Shown here: piece after piece, positions 1 through 12,660 of the stretch
Position numbering within the stretch: position 1 is the first letter of the stretch
Layout of the letters: each line of letters opens with the position of its first letter
DNA from: Pempheris klunzingeri
Taxonomy: Eukaryota; Chordata; Actinopteri; Acropomatiformes; Pempheridae
Direction: 5' to 3'
Assembly: GCF_042242105.1 (NCBI RefSeq)
Contig: NC_092014.1
Location: 11,320,374 to 11,384,373 of the forward strand
DNA length: 64,000 nucleotides
The notes under the pieces: generated by a model
Seen by the model: only the letters and a program-made list of their open reading frames with translations
Databases searched by the model: none
Told to the model about the DNA's origin: nothing
Translations under genes and position numbers: made by a program

Positions 1-3000
1 TGGCTTTGAAAAACAGGGAAAAACCTCACCTCGTAAAATTATGGCTTTCCCATTAACAAGTTTTTTAAGTTTTCTCAAATTATTTTTATATGCTAATAAT
101 TAGTAAACTCCTTAAAACCAATGGGGTCACAGTATATATAGCTGCATCATTACATGCATACAATTTAATTTCTCATTTAGCTAATCAGAACTCTAATTAC
201 ATGTAGCTAATTACACACTTGCCACAGTCATTGACTGCCAGTAGAACATTTATGAGACCTATTCTTTCAACATTTTCAAAACAAAACTGAATGAGACTAT
301 ATTGTAAAAGCTAAATGTTTAACTCTATCCATCATTTTGTTGTAGTACTTTGGTGTGAGCAACAGTGTGCCTAATACAGATGTTACACAAGAAAATAACA
401 GAGAGAAAAAAAAATAGACAATGGTATTAGCCATCCTTCGGTGCTGGATTTGCTTTGCATGACATTAATTTCTGTAGATGGACCCAAAATGATTTAGCAC
501 AGTTCCATAGAGTTAAAGGCACCTTCAAAACATTTTTATGTGACAAAATTCTGGCAGTAACTCATGTTTTCGTGAACGGCCACAATATTTAGCTGGCAAA
601 GCTTTGGTTTTACTTTGGCATGGACTACTGGAGGCAACTAGCAATGTCTTCTCCATAATTTGAGATTTGAAATGGCTTGTTGGCACTTGAAAGCAAATGC
701 ACTGGTGCAGAGAAGCTTGCATTTGACCATATGCTCTTCATTATGGAAATCTATGGACCAAAGAATGAGGAAATGAACTTTGGCATGTCTCCGCAGAGTG
801 TTTACAGTAATTAATAACAGGAGAGAAATCTAAATTCTCAGTCATTCTGTGGGAGTGTAAATATTCTGAAAGCTGCAACACCACACGACATAACTGCAAT
901 TGTGCTGTGAGGTATTTAGAAAGGTTTGAGGCTACACAGCCAAACACTGAGCGGTAACTAAATATAATCTTGTTGAGTCGGGTTGAAGCAGAAAAAAAAC
1001 ATTCACAATACTGAAAGCTCCAACTGTTGACAAGTTGTCAGAAAAAAAACAAGTTTTCTTTCACAGCAGCAGTCACTGAAATGCTTCAATGTGTTTGCAT
1101 AAGACCACGATGACAAGAAAAATGAAAGGTAATGAAGACAAACACAAGAGGAAAAAACGTCTCACTGTGCATCCTTCAGCAACTTTGGTATGTCTGTCAA
1201 AACATGACCAGACGTAGCTGTAGGCGAGAGGTCTGCATTATTATGGAACTCCCATGGTCCCACTTGCAGGTCACAGCACATACCTAATTTGTTTGCACTG
1301 TTTTGTTCCCAAGTGGGCAAACACCCAAACTGAGATGCACGTTTTTTCTGTAGTTATGGGCTTTTCTGTTGATGCTGGCATTTCTAAAATGGTTTGTCAA
1401 TAAATTGATTTGTCAACTGAAAGACACTTAACTAATGTCAATTCTAATAATCGATTCAAAATTGCTGGTCACATTTCCTTTAAATTGAAAGATGTGTTTT
1501 TCAAATTGCAACCAAGTGTAAATTTAATCCATATTTCATTTTTGATTAATTGTCAGTCAATCACTTTGCTTTGGAAACTTGTGATGGGCCCAAACTGAGA
1601 AATAAATCAATAATAAAGATAATTGTTAGCTATAGCCCTAAATGTTAGCAAACTTAGGTCAGTGACACTTTATTTTCCAGATCTCCTATAAATTCCCTGA
1701 AAGGAAGTGATACTGAAATTCAGTCAGATTTCTGGAATAAACTATGCATTTTAGTACTGAGTGCAGCAGATAGTGTTCAGTTATTGCACTTCTTAAACTC
1801 AGTCCAATTAGCTGTTCATTTTTTGGTATTTCAAGGAAATTTCACTGGACACCAACAACTGCTTATAAAATCAAGACGACAAGAAAAGTCTTAGAACTTT
1901 GTCCATTTTTCACATAATAAGTATGAAATTGTGTTGTTCTTTACAGCAAAACATCATAAAAACCAAATCCAGCGCTGAAGAATCTTAATTATGACAATCT
2001 AAATAATAATTTAATTTCATAGGAAACTAATAGGACATTACAAACCTGTAAAATATGAAGTGTTGCACTTACGTCAATATGTTATGTTATGTATTGTAAC
2101 ATCCTTCTACTGTAATCAACCTTCACACATGGTTTCAGTTCACTGGGCTTGTCAAAATAATTGACAACAAGCATAACAGAGCACCTCTCCAGCCCTGACA
2201 TTTATCATGGCAACAAAACTGTCTTCCTCATCAAAGAGAATTTGTTGTGAGGAAAGTTGATATTTTATAAAAATAAATGCTTTCGACTGACTGATCAGTA
2301 ACTAACTAAGATGATCATTCCTTTTGGCCACCAGTTACTGTGTAGGCTAAAGGTTGGCTTGCAGTCTGTCTCCTGAGTGCTGTTCACTGCACTTTTTCTA
2401 GTAGACAAAGCAAAAACAACATCAACACTCTTTAAAACTTTTGTTTGGAATCGATCTGTCCAGTCAGTGAAGCTGTATTTGCCATGAGTAGTGAAACAAA
2501 AACAAAAAAAAAGTTGTTCAGAGGATTCAAATAGCTGAACAACACTGATCCTAACCAACAAATTCCCAGCTCAGCTCAAGTAGGGAACAAATGACCTGGA
2601 GCTACCCACAAGCTGATACCATTAAGCCACGTCCACAAGGAGAACATAAGACTTTTCTCAGTTTGTGGACTTGGATTTCATACCTTAATATATCAAACTG
2701 TGATATAACAAAATTGTGTTGTTGTACCTAGTAATGAACAACACAAGACCTTAGATTTGACCAAAGCACAAAGCATCTCCCTGAGAAAGTCACATCTGAC
2801 CAACTGGGGAAGACAGAAGTACTCATTTCCATCCTGAGCAGAGGACTCTGGAAAGAATAATGATTGGATATTTGTGCATTTCTCAAATATCAACAGATAG
2901 ATACAATGCTGTGTTACCAGAGCGACTGCCAGAAACCAATGTCAGTTTTCTTTACTACAAAACTTACAGTATACTGTATTTCCTCCAAAACTGTCTTCAT

Positions 3001-3217
3001 TGCACCCTAAAGTGCACAAAATGCTCCAAAACTGATCTGATCTATTTACACTACATTGGGTGTCTGCATACAGGGACGTGTTCACATAGTTGTTGGCGTC
3101 TACGGTCCAGGCGTACAGTCTGCATGGTCGTACATTTTGAGCTGCATGAGCACTGTCTGTCTGTCTGATTGAAGTCGTTTATTATGTAAAAATGCCAAGA
3201 AGCACATTTATTATAAA

Positions 3218-3347
3218 TTGAATACTGCTGAAGACATCACTCTGGGTACTGGGGACTTCTAATGAGAGTTTGTCATTTATATTGGTCATTTTATAAATTG
3301 TTAAAAATTGTTAAAATATTTAATGGTTAGTTGCATCCCTCAACACT
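3218..3347 (-). repeat. Degenerate copy of dispersed teleost repeat (family A)
   Basis: The reverse complement resembles the first part of the copies at 13960-14218 and 42188-42410: a start like GCAACTAACCATTAA, then a run similar to AAAATGTCAGAAAATAGTG, then sequence like CCCAGAGTGATGTCTTC. From memory this belongs to a very common repeat of perch-like fish whose end reads close to GTTAGTTGCAGCCCT. The copy is truncated and diverged. Confidence 0.5.
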
Positions 3348-4184
3348 GCTGAGGTGTGGGTTAAGGGGTGGGTTTGGAATAGGATCTTTCAAATATATTC
3401 ATACTTGCAGGTATGAAATGTCGTGGAAGTAGATGGCTATCCAATGAAAATACAATGCTCTATCCTTTTTCTTTGATACTGTGAAAATACTTATAATAAC
3501 AGTATGAATGGAATAAACTTTTTATGAATAATAAGAAATAAAAATATTTTTAAACCAGCTGTTCTTCCTGTTATGTTTTCTGAAAACCTTCCCCCACAAT
3601 CACTCTTTCAAACTAAGTAGTTTGTTTTTATTCAGTGCACACTCATCCCCTTCATCCCTTGTTCTCTGTACTCTGCCGGAGCTGTCAAAGTCAGGGAGTA
3701 AGTGGCACAACGCTGGCATCTGTGGAGGGCTGTGTCAGTGTTTTTTGGGTCTGCCCCCTTTACAAAATCTTTCAGCCAGTATGGCTTTTAGCCCTAGCCT
3801 TGCAGTGCTAACTCAAGGATAAATAAAGGCTGGCTGGACTCCAGCCAGCTGGTGTCTCTGCTCCTCCTGCTTTTCGTACAGAAACGTTGGGTTGCCAAAG
3901 CCAGGGCCTCTCTGTTGAGAGAAATTCTCCCTTTAACTCTATGCATTAAACCTATATTGTCACTGCAGAAGGCAGCTCCTGGTGTTTGAAAGAGTTTACA
4001 CAAAAAAATCCTCTTTTTTTCAAGTCATTATCATTTCAGAGTTATGCATACATTCTATTTTGGTGACAAAAAGTATACCATAGTCTCAATGTATTTTTTT
4101 CTTATTATATCTGTAAATGTATATGCACAAATGGACAGAGATTGGCCACAAACATGTGCCCTTTGGATAAACAGAGGAGGAAGC

Positions 4185-4430
4185 TTCCAGGTTTTAATCC
4201 TGGTTTGAACCTGGGGTCTTTCTGTGTAGAGTCTGCATGCTCTCTCCATGCTTGTGTGGGTTTTCTCTGGGTACTCCGGCTTCCTCCCACAGTCCAAAGA
4301 CATGCAGGTTAACTGGTGTGAGCGTGAATGGTTGTCGGTCTCTTTGTGTCAGCCCTGTGATTGACTGGCAGCCAGTCCAGGTTGTACCCCGCCTCTGTCC
4401 CAAAGTCAGCTGGGATTGGCTCCAGCAACA
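4185..4430 (+). repeat. SINE-like teleost interspersed repeat
   Basis: About 245 bp carry phrases typical of a very abundant fish interspersed repeat: a run like GGTACTCCGGCTTCCTCCCA, then ACATGCAGGTTAACTGG, GTGAATGGTTGT, GACTGGCAGCCAGTCCAGG and, at the end, GTCAGCTGGGATTGGCTCC. Short open frames here on both strands are by-products of the repeat. The family name cannot be settled without a repeat library. Confidence 0.7.
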
Positions 4431-4679
4431 AAATGCAAATCAAAACAACTCAATTAATGTAATATTAAACTTTAACAAAAGGAAATGTTTGTGCCAGTAA
4501 CTTCAAAGACTGTTTTAAAGACATTTTAGTACCCAAATGTGTACAATTATATATCTAAAATCCATTGCAGTTTTCAGGCTGTTAAAAGGTGGAGCTACAG
4601 AGGCCCCTGCAACTTAGGTGATTTATGTTTATTACTAAATGTTCTGCAGATGCAGAAACAGACCAAACACACACTAACT

Positions 4680-4681
<2 letters not shown>

Positions 4682-4739
<58 letters not shown>
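4682..4739. repeat. (CA)n microsatellite, about 29 units
   Basis: An uninterrupted CA dinucleotide run of about 58 bp, flanked by unique sequence. It is likely length-polymorphic. Confidence 0.97.
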
Positions 4740-4741
<2 letters not shown>

Positions 4742-5137
4742 GAGTCAGCCAACACCATGTGGGTGTGAAAAACATGAGGGAAAACTCATCTAACAACAAG
4801 ACGTGGAACACAGACAACTGAGACATACGTGCCAAAATCCATACAGGACCTTCTTTTGAGCCAAATTAGATGAGGGCACTGGGGGAGGTCTTTCCCACAA
4901 TAGGAGCACATCTCACAGTACACACTGAAACCAAATATGACACATCATCTATTACAGTATTCACCAGATACCAGATACAGAACGTAATACAAAGCCTTGG
5001 GTCTTTCACTGAGCTGATAGAATGAGAAATCTCACTTTGTTAAGGGATAGGAAGAACAGATACAAAAGTGATGCAAGTAGTGATGGGAATGGGAAAATGC
5101 TTTAATTCTGTTGGGACAGGAGGCTGTGATAGTAAGT

Positions 5138-5230
5138 AAAAAAAAAAAAAAAAAAAAAGATATTCCCTTCATGTCAGACGTTAAAAACTTAATGACAATG
5201 CAGGTCAGGCAGGCAGGCAGGCAGGCAGGC
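5138..5230. repeat. Poly(A) run and (CAGG)6 tetranucleotide repeat
   Basis: A 21-nt A run (5138-5158) is followed by an uninterrupted CAGG tetranucleotide array (about 5206-5230). Purine-rich sequence follows to about 5340. Confidence 0.9.
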
Positions 5231-6189
5231 AAAGAAGGAGGACAAAAAAAGATTAACAAGACAAAATAAATAGAAATATGAACTAGTACAGAGAAAAAGA
5301 AAAAAGATAAAGAAAAAAACAGCGGGTGAGATAAAAAGAAAACAACATGTAAAATGTAGCATGCGAAGCCACAAATTGTGCAAATGAATGTGACAGATGT
5401 ACTGAGCATCTTTCCAAAATAAGTATCATGTTACTGTTTTAAATTCTGAGTTGCTAATTTGGGTTACTGAATTAGTTCAAGACTGCTGTGGAACATATTA
5501 TTCATCAAATTGGGATGTACCTATCATCTATTCTCCCCTGCACCCTCTGTTTTAAGACTGTAATTCAGAATAAGAATGAGCGCAGATCTGTTCCCCTCTG
5601 CTAACATCTTTCTATTGACTTTCTTTGTATTAACACTACATCTAAATACCACTTGACACTATGTAATGCAACTAGAAGGCAGCCTTTTCAACTACTACTC
5701 TATGGAGTAAAAATGAAGACTTTTTTGAGTTTTCAGGCAAAAGCTGTCAAAAAATGTTCACTGTGTGTCATCACACCAAGCCATAGCATGAAAAGACCCA
5801 AATGAGGTTGAACCAAAACCATGGTAATAGTTCCTACGTTACATCAACTCTTGTTCTCAGCAGCAGTAATAATCAGATGAAAAACACAATACGTAAGTAA
5901 GGGGAATATCTGTGACTGCTGAAACGTGTCTGTTCCAATCTGACAAAAACCTTGGTAAAATCTCTATGAACGCAAAACTCAAAATAACCAACTAAACTAA
6001 ATTAAAGGTAATAGAAAAGTTATTTCACTCAATCTGTTGTGTCGTTCAAACGTCAAATCTACATTCCAAACATACAAGATTTTAATAGACAAAGCATGTT
6101 AAACTGTGCTCTAAAGGAAAGGCCTGCAGAGAAAAGATTTGGTTACACATTCTGCTCAGGGCTTAAAACACTAATCAGTAATTAATTAC

Positions 6190-6670
6190 CAGTCTAGCGA
6201 AATGGCAAAAGAAACACTATGTAATCCAAAACCCACTGAAAGCTGGCTGAGGGCTAGGCAAATTGTCTCCCCGCTCCATATCCACAGTGCAATGCCTCAC
6301 CAGAGATTATTGAACAAAACAAAACTAAGGAGACAAATGAATATTCATGATATGACATTTGCAAGGAGCTCATCATGGAGGCAGCCAGTGGCTCTGCATT
6401 TAAATGGGCACAGCTCAAACATCACTGCAAATAGTGAAACTCTGTGGGACCCCTCCAGGGACTCTAGATGTGTTTGAACTTGAATTGTAGAAATAAAGTG
6501 CCAATTATCCCTCTAATTGGGAGTAACAAAGCTGGTTGCCTGTTATGCTTGGTCTCATGTTTACTGCGAATCTTTAAATCTCCAATTTAAAGGCTCTAAT
6601 GAGTTCAATTAATTGAGAATGAGAGGAGTGATTTGGGAGTCACACCCTGCTGTTTGGAGCTGTAAGCCCA
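6190..6670. promoter_or_regulatory. Candidate conserved non-coding element
   Basis: Within otherwise A/T-rich intron this segment is of high complexity and dense in homeodomain-type AT cores (TAATGAG, CAATTAATTGAG, CCAATTATCCCTCTAATTGG), an ATTCATGA octamer-like site and E-box-like sites. It has no convincing coding potential: the 91-codon frame from 6202 matches nothing I know. Reading it as an enhancer is inference from composition only. Confidence 0.3.
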
Positions 6671-6929
6671 AGGGAATGAGGTGTTAACCAAATGCCAGCA
6701 CACAGCGCATACTGATATCCTCAGTAATGCTCAATAACTCACTGTTTTAAATCACTATCATCTATGTGCTTGTGTTAACATATGCTCTCCAAAAAGCTCT
6801 CTGATATCTAGTTTTAATAACGGGCAATTTACCTTTAACTACAAATGCACGGATACCTCTGCTTACAAAACTCACACACCACTCCTTGAGGGCAAATAGG
6901 AAATTGCAAGACACTTTCACACGTGCAAC

Positions 6930-7415
6930 TTTTAGCTATGCTAGCAGCGTGGCTCTGAGAATGGCAGTGTCCCTTTGGTCAGTTGGTCGGGACACCACTT
7001 TAGCCCAAACAGAAATATCTCAACAAATATTGCAGGAATTGCCAACATTCATTGTACCCGGAATATAAAACCTATTCAATCTTTGTGTTTTCAATATCTA
7101 CTGGATTGATTGCCATAACATTTTGCACTCACGGTTTCTAAACGATAAACCCTTTGGTGATTCCTTGACTTGTCATCCAGCTCCACCACAAAGTCAACAT
7201 ACTTATTTGTCCAGTGCAAATACCTGCTAAACTAATGGCATTACAAGCAGCTTCAGCAACAGTTTTGTACAGAACTTTTATGGAAGCATGCTACACTATG
7301 CTGGTGAATATGGTTAACATTATACCTGTTAAGCATCAGCATGTTTGCATTGTCATTATAAGCATGTCAGCACTGCAAAGCCAGTAGTCTGGCTTTAGAC
7401 TCTTACTCTTTTCTT
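6930..7415 (+). repeat. Percomorph interspersed repeat, about 480 bp
   Basis: The segment contains the recognisable series GAATGGCAGTGTCCCTTTGG, AATATCTCAACAAATATTG, GATTGATTGCCATAACATTT, AACATTATACCTGTTAAGCA and CATCAGCATGTTTGCATTG, ending near CTCTTACTCTT. I remember this series as a common non-coding repeat of perch-like fish genomes. It is diverged and has no intact open frame. Confidence 0.7.
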
Positions 7416-7878
7416 GCAGAATTTCAGAAATCCACAATCCTGTCTCAAGGACAAGTGTGAAAGAGGTTCAGGGTCTGTCTGGCACATTTGCTCTTCAAAA
7501 ACTGCAACTCCCACTAATCTTCCTTTGCAACTCTATGATTCCTATATGAAACATTCTTCAAGACACTCTGAGGTGGAATATCTAATTCATTACAAGCATC
7601 TGAAGTGAGAGAGTTTCTTTTAAAGGTGACAAGATCAGTAAGTTATATTTAGTGTTGAAAACCTGGACACGGGACACAGACTTTTTTTAAATGAGTCTGG
7701 TGCTCTGGCTTACATCAAAAAGGATTGGTATAAGTAGAATTTATTTATTTGAACATAGAAAGTGTCTGAGTCAAAAATCAACAAACTAATCTTCCATCTA
7801 GATCACCCTTGACATTTGTCTGACAAAAGCTGGAGCATCTGTTGACAAGTATCTGACAAGTAGACAGAGATTTTTTGT

Positions 7879-7985
7879 AAAAAAAAAAAAAAAAAAAAAG
7901 AAAAAAGTCTTGCCCTATGCTTCAACTTTGCCCTTGTCACTTGTTTTGAACTCATAGCCACAAAAAAAAAAAAAAAAAAAAAAAA
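7879..7985. repeat. Two long poly(A) runs
   Basis: A runs of about 21 nt (7879-7899) and 24 nt (7962-7985) bracket 60 bp of ordinary sequence. They could be retroposon tails, but no body of an element is evident upstream of either. Confidence 0.85.
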
Positions 7986-10080
7986 CGCTTCTGCATTTGC
8001 AGGAGAGCATAAAGGGAGAAAGGGAGAGAGAATCGGTCAACATAATCTCTCGCCTAAACTGATGTGGTAGTATGCAGGCCAACAGTTAAGCAGATCTGTG
8101 ACTAAGCCTGCTGCGTGTCTCTCAGCAGAGCTCCATTCAGCCTGACAGCTGGACAGGAATAAACAGCCATGTACTCAGACCCCAGCTCAGTTGGATGACT
8201 GAAGTGTTAGTGCACAAGCTCCACAGGTAAGAAATTTGTTTGTGTTCAGACTGAATCAAAACTAAAATATATCAGTCAAACGCATTTCTATCTTTTTCCT
8301 GAATATTAATGTATAATGACTTATATATGTTTGATTTTCTTAAATGTCAAGTAAATAAAAGAAGAACAAGAGACACACTTGCTACTTCAGTGTGGATGCT
8401 TCCTCGGCAGTAAGAGTACAAGGATGGATTCAACTTTGGTCTCTTGTATCTTAAGAGAGGTTAAAGTTGGATTCAAGGAGATAAAATCTAATCTTTAACT
8501 CTGTTGTTCACCACTAAAAGTTCACGGCCGTAGGTGTGGGCTGGAAGATAGATAGTTGGGTGAACTTATGGTGATCAACTGCCAACTGCCAATACTGCTA
8601 CAAATGGGCTTGTGAATGTACCACTTCATCGTACCCTCGCCTCCTTCAAAGAATTCAAATAGTCTCCTCTTAGACTTGATTTGATCTCCCCCAACCCCTG
8701 AGGGAAATATATGGCTCTTAAGCTGCTAAATGCTCAATATGCTCACCAGCTAAAAAGCTCCACAGAGCGGAAGGGGAATTGCTGATCACTTTATCATCTG
8801 AACAACTGTTAAGACAAAAATATTGATTAGAGCCACTTTAAATCTTTAAGTCATATGATGTGATGTTTAGATAAAACAAACTCCTGCCACATTTAAAACA
8901 ACACAGCTAGTCCAATGACTCTCTGAATTAGCCTTAAACTGCTATGAATGTAATTTGTATTTCTACAAATATCTCACACTTCTAATCAGATGAAACACTA
9001 TGTGAACTGTAACCTCTGACAGTCATGTGAAGGATGTCATGTCCTGATTAAAAAACAATTCTGAGTAAGTGGAAAGATGAGATCTTTAACGACAGTTCTG
9101 TAACAACTAGGCATGAGAGTAAAGTGCAGCTGTGAGAAACTGCACTGGCACCTGGTCAATATCTAGTCCAAGAAAATTAAGAAAATGTAAAGTGAAATTT
9201 GTAAATCTGGTCTTGAATCAAATCCAGCTAATTATCTTCATCTAACTTCAATAACAGTGAGATGATATGCCTCAGGGGGGAAATCACACCCATTACAGGC
9301 AGCCAAACGGATTTAACAGTGGATGAAGTTGACAACATCAGAACAGATTTAACATCTTTACATCCAAGACACAGACGAGGTTTTATAAACACTGGAGGAA
9401 AAGGAAGAAGGAAACAGTACACATCCACCTACATAATAAGATATTTGAAAGTTGTTTTAGGATTGATATTCCATCTTTGATGCATCTTACAGACAGGTTT
9501 TCCTATTCCCAAAACAATATGGTAAGCATGTGAGGAGTATCTGGAAGCCTAACATGACAGATGTTTAACCACTCATTAGACTCACAGTGTAGAAAACAAG
9601 CACAGCACTGAAAAACGTGGGCCGAGACTTGTGGTGCGGCTAAATTTTCTGTTGGGATTTAAATCACAAAGATGATGATGATGCAGGAGGATGTCTGTAA
9701 AAGAGTAGGAAGTTTCAGTTCAGCTGTAGTGACAGTTTTAAAACCACATTTTAATTCTGCCTCCGGATGCAGTGAAATCACTTTAACACTGCTGCTGCTG
9801 AATAGATATTACTGCACTGATCAGCCCGTACAAGCATTAGCCACTGTGCTTCAGTCTGGACCATGTCATGATATAGGTTTACCACATGCACAATACAGTA
9901 GAGAGACAGTGATGTTATAGGACAACAATAAAATAGGCACAATTTTGTGTATTAAGACTTTGTTAAATATGTTTTGTTATTGCGCATAATAACGTCATTT
10001 GATAACTAACGTTTCTAATAGAGCAGAAAAAAGATGACGAAGTTCTTCAAGCAGTTATAACCAAAATTTGACTCAGTTAT

Positions 10081-10429
10081 TCTAATACCTTAATGCCTGC
10101 CTTATTTTTTACATATTTGGGGTCTGGAATGACAAGTAGGTAGAAAAACTTTTGGAATTTGTCCATTGTTGTTTTTAAATTGAAGTGGCTTTGAACAAAG
10201 TGATATAACGGCACTTTCTGGTGAAACAAAAAGGACATTACAGTAGGGATCTTTTTCATAATGTTGTTAGACACTCCGAATAACAATCTGAGCCTGTCGG
10301 TAGCAAAATCAAGCACTTTTAGTGGTCGTACGTTTAGTTGATCTCCTGGACCAATTCCAAAAATGTTTGTACCTACTAGCCATTTCAAACCCAAGACGGG
10401 TAAAAAGGTTTAAAAATACTGGTGTAAAC
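10081..10429. mobile_element. MITE-like element with long terminal inverted repeats
   Basis: About 350 bp whose two ends are inverted copies of each other over roughly 100 bp. For example GTAGGTAGAAAAACTTTTGG at 10136-10155 pairs with the reverse complement of 10357-10376, which reads GTAGGTACAAACATTTTTGG. The open frame crossing it on the minus strand (10077-10394) is a by-product. A second copy with the central part missing lies at 17076-17212. Long inverted ends, short length and no transposase fit a non-autonomous DNA transposon; superfamily and target-site duplication could not be fixed by eye. Confidence 0.65.
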
Positions 10430-10856
10430 TATAAACTACAAGCCTCAGCACTACTGAGCAGCTGAAGAGCCACATAATTCCCTCAGGAGTTAGTGGAGAC
10501 CAAAAACTGATCTAAAAGAAGAATGAGTAATGGACCTACTTTCACCAGGAGGAGGGAAACATGATGAGAACTGAATCCTACTGTTACTCTGTATCTGCTG
10601 ATGGGTAAATAGGAAACTATTTCTGACTAAGTTCTTAAAAGGCGATAATATGTCAGCGTTGAGTTTTACAGCTCGTTTCTGTTGCCAACAAGTGGCCAAA
10701 TCAGGGACTTCAAAAAGACAGCCAACTAAGAGTTGAAGGAAAAAATGTTTTTGACCATACAGTATATAATATACATAAACAGAGTAACACAGACAGATTG
10801 GTTATTACTAAATGTTCCTCTATGAAAGACCTCTCAGATGGAAATTGGAAATTTGA

Positions 10857-11078
10857 CTGAATATGGAGAATGATTTGGAACATGCACTCATTTGCTTTCT
10901 TACCAAGACTCAGATGAGAAATTTGATTCTACTCTCATGTCTGTACGGTAAATATGATGCTAAATATGAAGCTACAGCCAGCTGAAAAAATGAAATCTGG
11001 CTCTGTCCAGCTTAGCTTTCCTGCACCTGTAAAGGTCAATAATTAACATGTTATATTTCATTTTCAAACTAAAAGTAA
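10857..11078 (+). repeat. Percomorph interspersed repeat, about 220 bp
   Basis: The series CACTCATTTGCTTTCTTACC, CTCATGTCTGTACGGTAAAT, ATGAAGCTACAGCCAGC, GGCTCTGTCCAGCTTAGCTT and AATTAACATGTTATATTTC matches a repeat I know to be frequent in perch-like fish. The copy is shortened, because the middle part that usually follows CAGCCAGC is missing. Confidence 0.7.
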
Positions 11079-12394
11079 AGACAGCATGTTGTCGTGTCAC
11101 ATGGGGGTATCTGCTGGTTGCCTAGCTTACAAAAGGATTTGATATTATGCTGTGATAACACATCTACAAATAACCACAAAGTATTGTACATTGTTCAACT
11201 TTTTTGTCTATTCCTACCAAAGCACAAAGAAAAAAAAATAAATAAATCACACCAGTCAAGTCTTGAGTTTGTGAAATCTCAATCACATCTCTGCTGCAGT
11301 CGAAGCAGGGAGACAGAGACAAATGGAGCCTGTTTTTTCTCAAGCAGCTCAACTTCTGTCATACTCTTGTAACCTAAGACAAAGACACGGGAACTCATCT
11401 CATCTCCTTGTACCAAAACAGCCCTGGAGGACCTAATAGCAGCATGTCTGAAGCATGACAACTATGCGGTTTCTACACGAGCCCTCCCTTTTTTTATGCC
11501 CGATTGTCTTGTTCATCCCCCTTCCCCTGCCTTGTTTTCTCCTGATAACCTCTGTCTCTCTTCATGCTGTCTCACCCCCTATCTCAATCTCCCACTGTCA
11601 CATACTCCATCATTCTAACCCGCTTTATTCACTACCTCCCCTCCTCCAGCTATTAAGTGAAGCACTGCAGACAAGACGTTGGCTGCTCTAAACAATGGCC
11701 CCCTGTATTCACATCGATGTTTACCTGTCTGCAAACAGCCCACACCACATTTAGCAAAGCACAAAGACGGCAAAACCTAAACAACTCCCATGCACAGGGG
11801 TCCCTTTGTTTCTCTATATATGTACATGCCTGAGTGGCAGTGTGTAGGACTTGTTACCATTGAATGCCAATTAGTTGAGTCAATAGACAGAAGCAATATA
11901 TAGAATAAGGCATACCGGTAGTTTGTAAAGTAAAGTCATAAAGTATCAAGACAAGGACACATTCTTTCTAGTTTTAGCTCTACACCACCATAATAGATTT
12001 CAAATGAAACACCATTACAGGGTTAAACACTGTCAGCTTTAAGGACATTTGGAGGTGTTCGCATTCATATTGCAAATAATAGCTCTTTTTACCCTCTGTT
12101 TACCAGGGGGTACGGATAAGAAAGGTGAAAACTTGTAGACGGTTCATCAAACGTGGATATAAACAATCAAATTAAAGCTGAAAGTCAGCACATTAACCTC
12201 AGAGTCATTGTTTCATTTCAAATCCAATACTGTGGAGCACAGAGCCGAAACAAAACTACCCAAATGCATGCAGGCTGCACTGTTTATGCGCTTACATAAA
12301 AATGATAAGCCAATACATATGAAAAGGACTGCCTTCAAAGACTTGTGTGCATTATATTAGTTTTGCAGGTATGGAAATATTTATGCATACGTAA

Positions 12395-12660
12395 GGAGAA
12401 ACTGCTGCAATTTTCCCTGTAATGCTCTACGTGTGGGCGTGTGTGCAGCCATTTGTGCATACTGTAGGAGCAGATGGATGGGAAAGCCCATGCGCTGGGG
12501 TTCAGGACAAATTGGCTGCCGTTCGCCTCTGCTCCTCTTTAATTACGCGGCACTGAAACTCAGGGGCTACCTACCAACCAACTTAATACTGCAGAAGGAG
12601 ATATCAACAGTGCCGTTTATCATGCAGAGTGCAGACAAAAGTGGGACAGCTAAAATGTAG
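12395..12660. promoter_or_regulatory. Candidate conserved non-coding element
   Basis: This non-repetitive, more G/C-rich segment stands out from the flanking A/T-rich intron. It carries CTTTAATTACGCGG, CCCATGCGCTGGGG and GCCATTTGTGCATAC-type blocks. The 75-codon frame from 12433 resembles no family I know and lacks splice context. The regulatory reading is inference only. Confidence 0.28.

Noticed and set aside
5032..5409. A 125-codon minus-strand frame rich in Phe and Leu
   Set aside because: It translates a poly(A) run, CAGG repeats and purine-rich sequence; low complexity throughout.
8100..8235. A possible plus-strand 5' exon ending CTCCACAG before GTAAGAAAT
   Set aside because: The donor is good, but no acceptor, downstream exon or promoter could be linked to it; one splice-like site in 15 kb is expected by chance.
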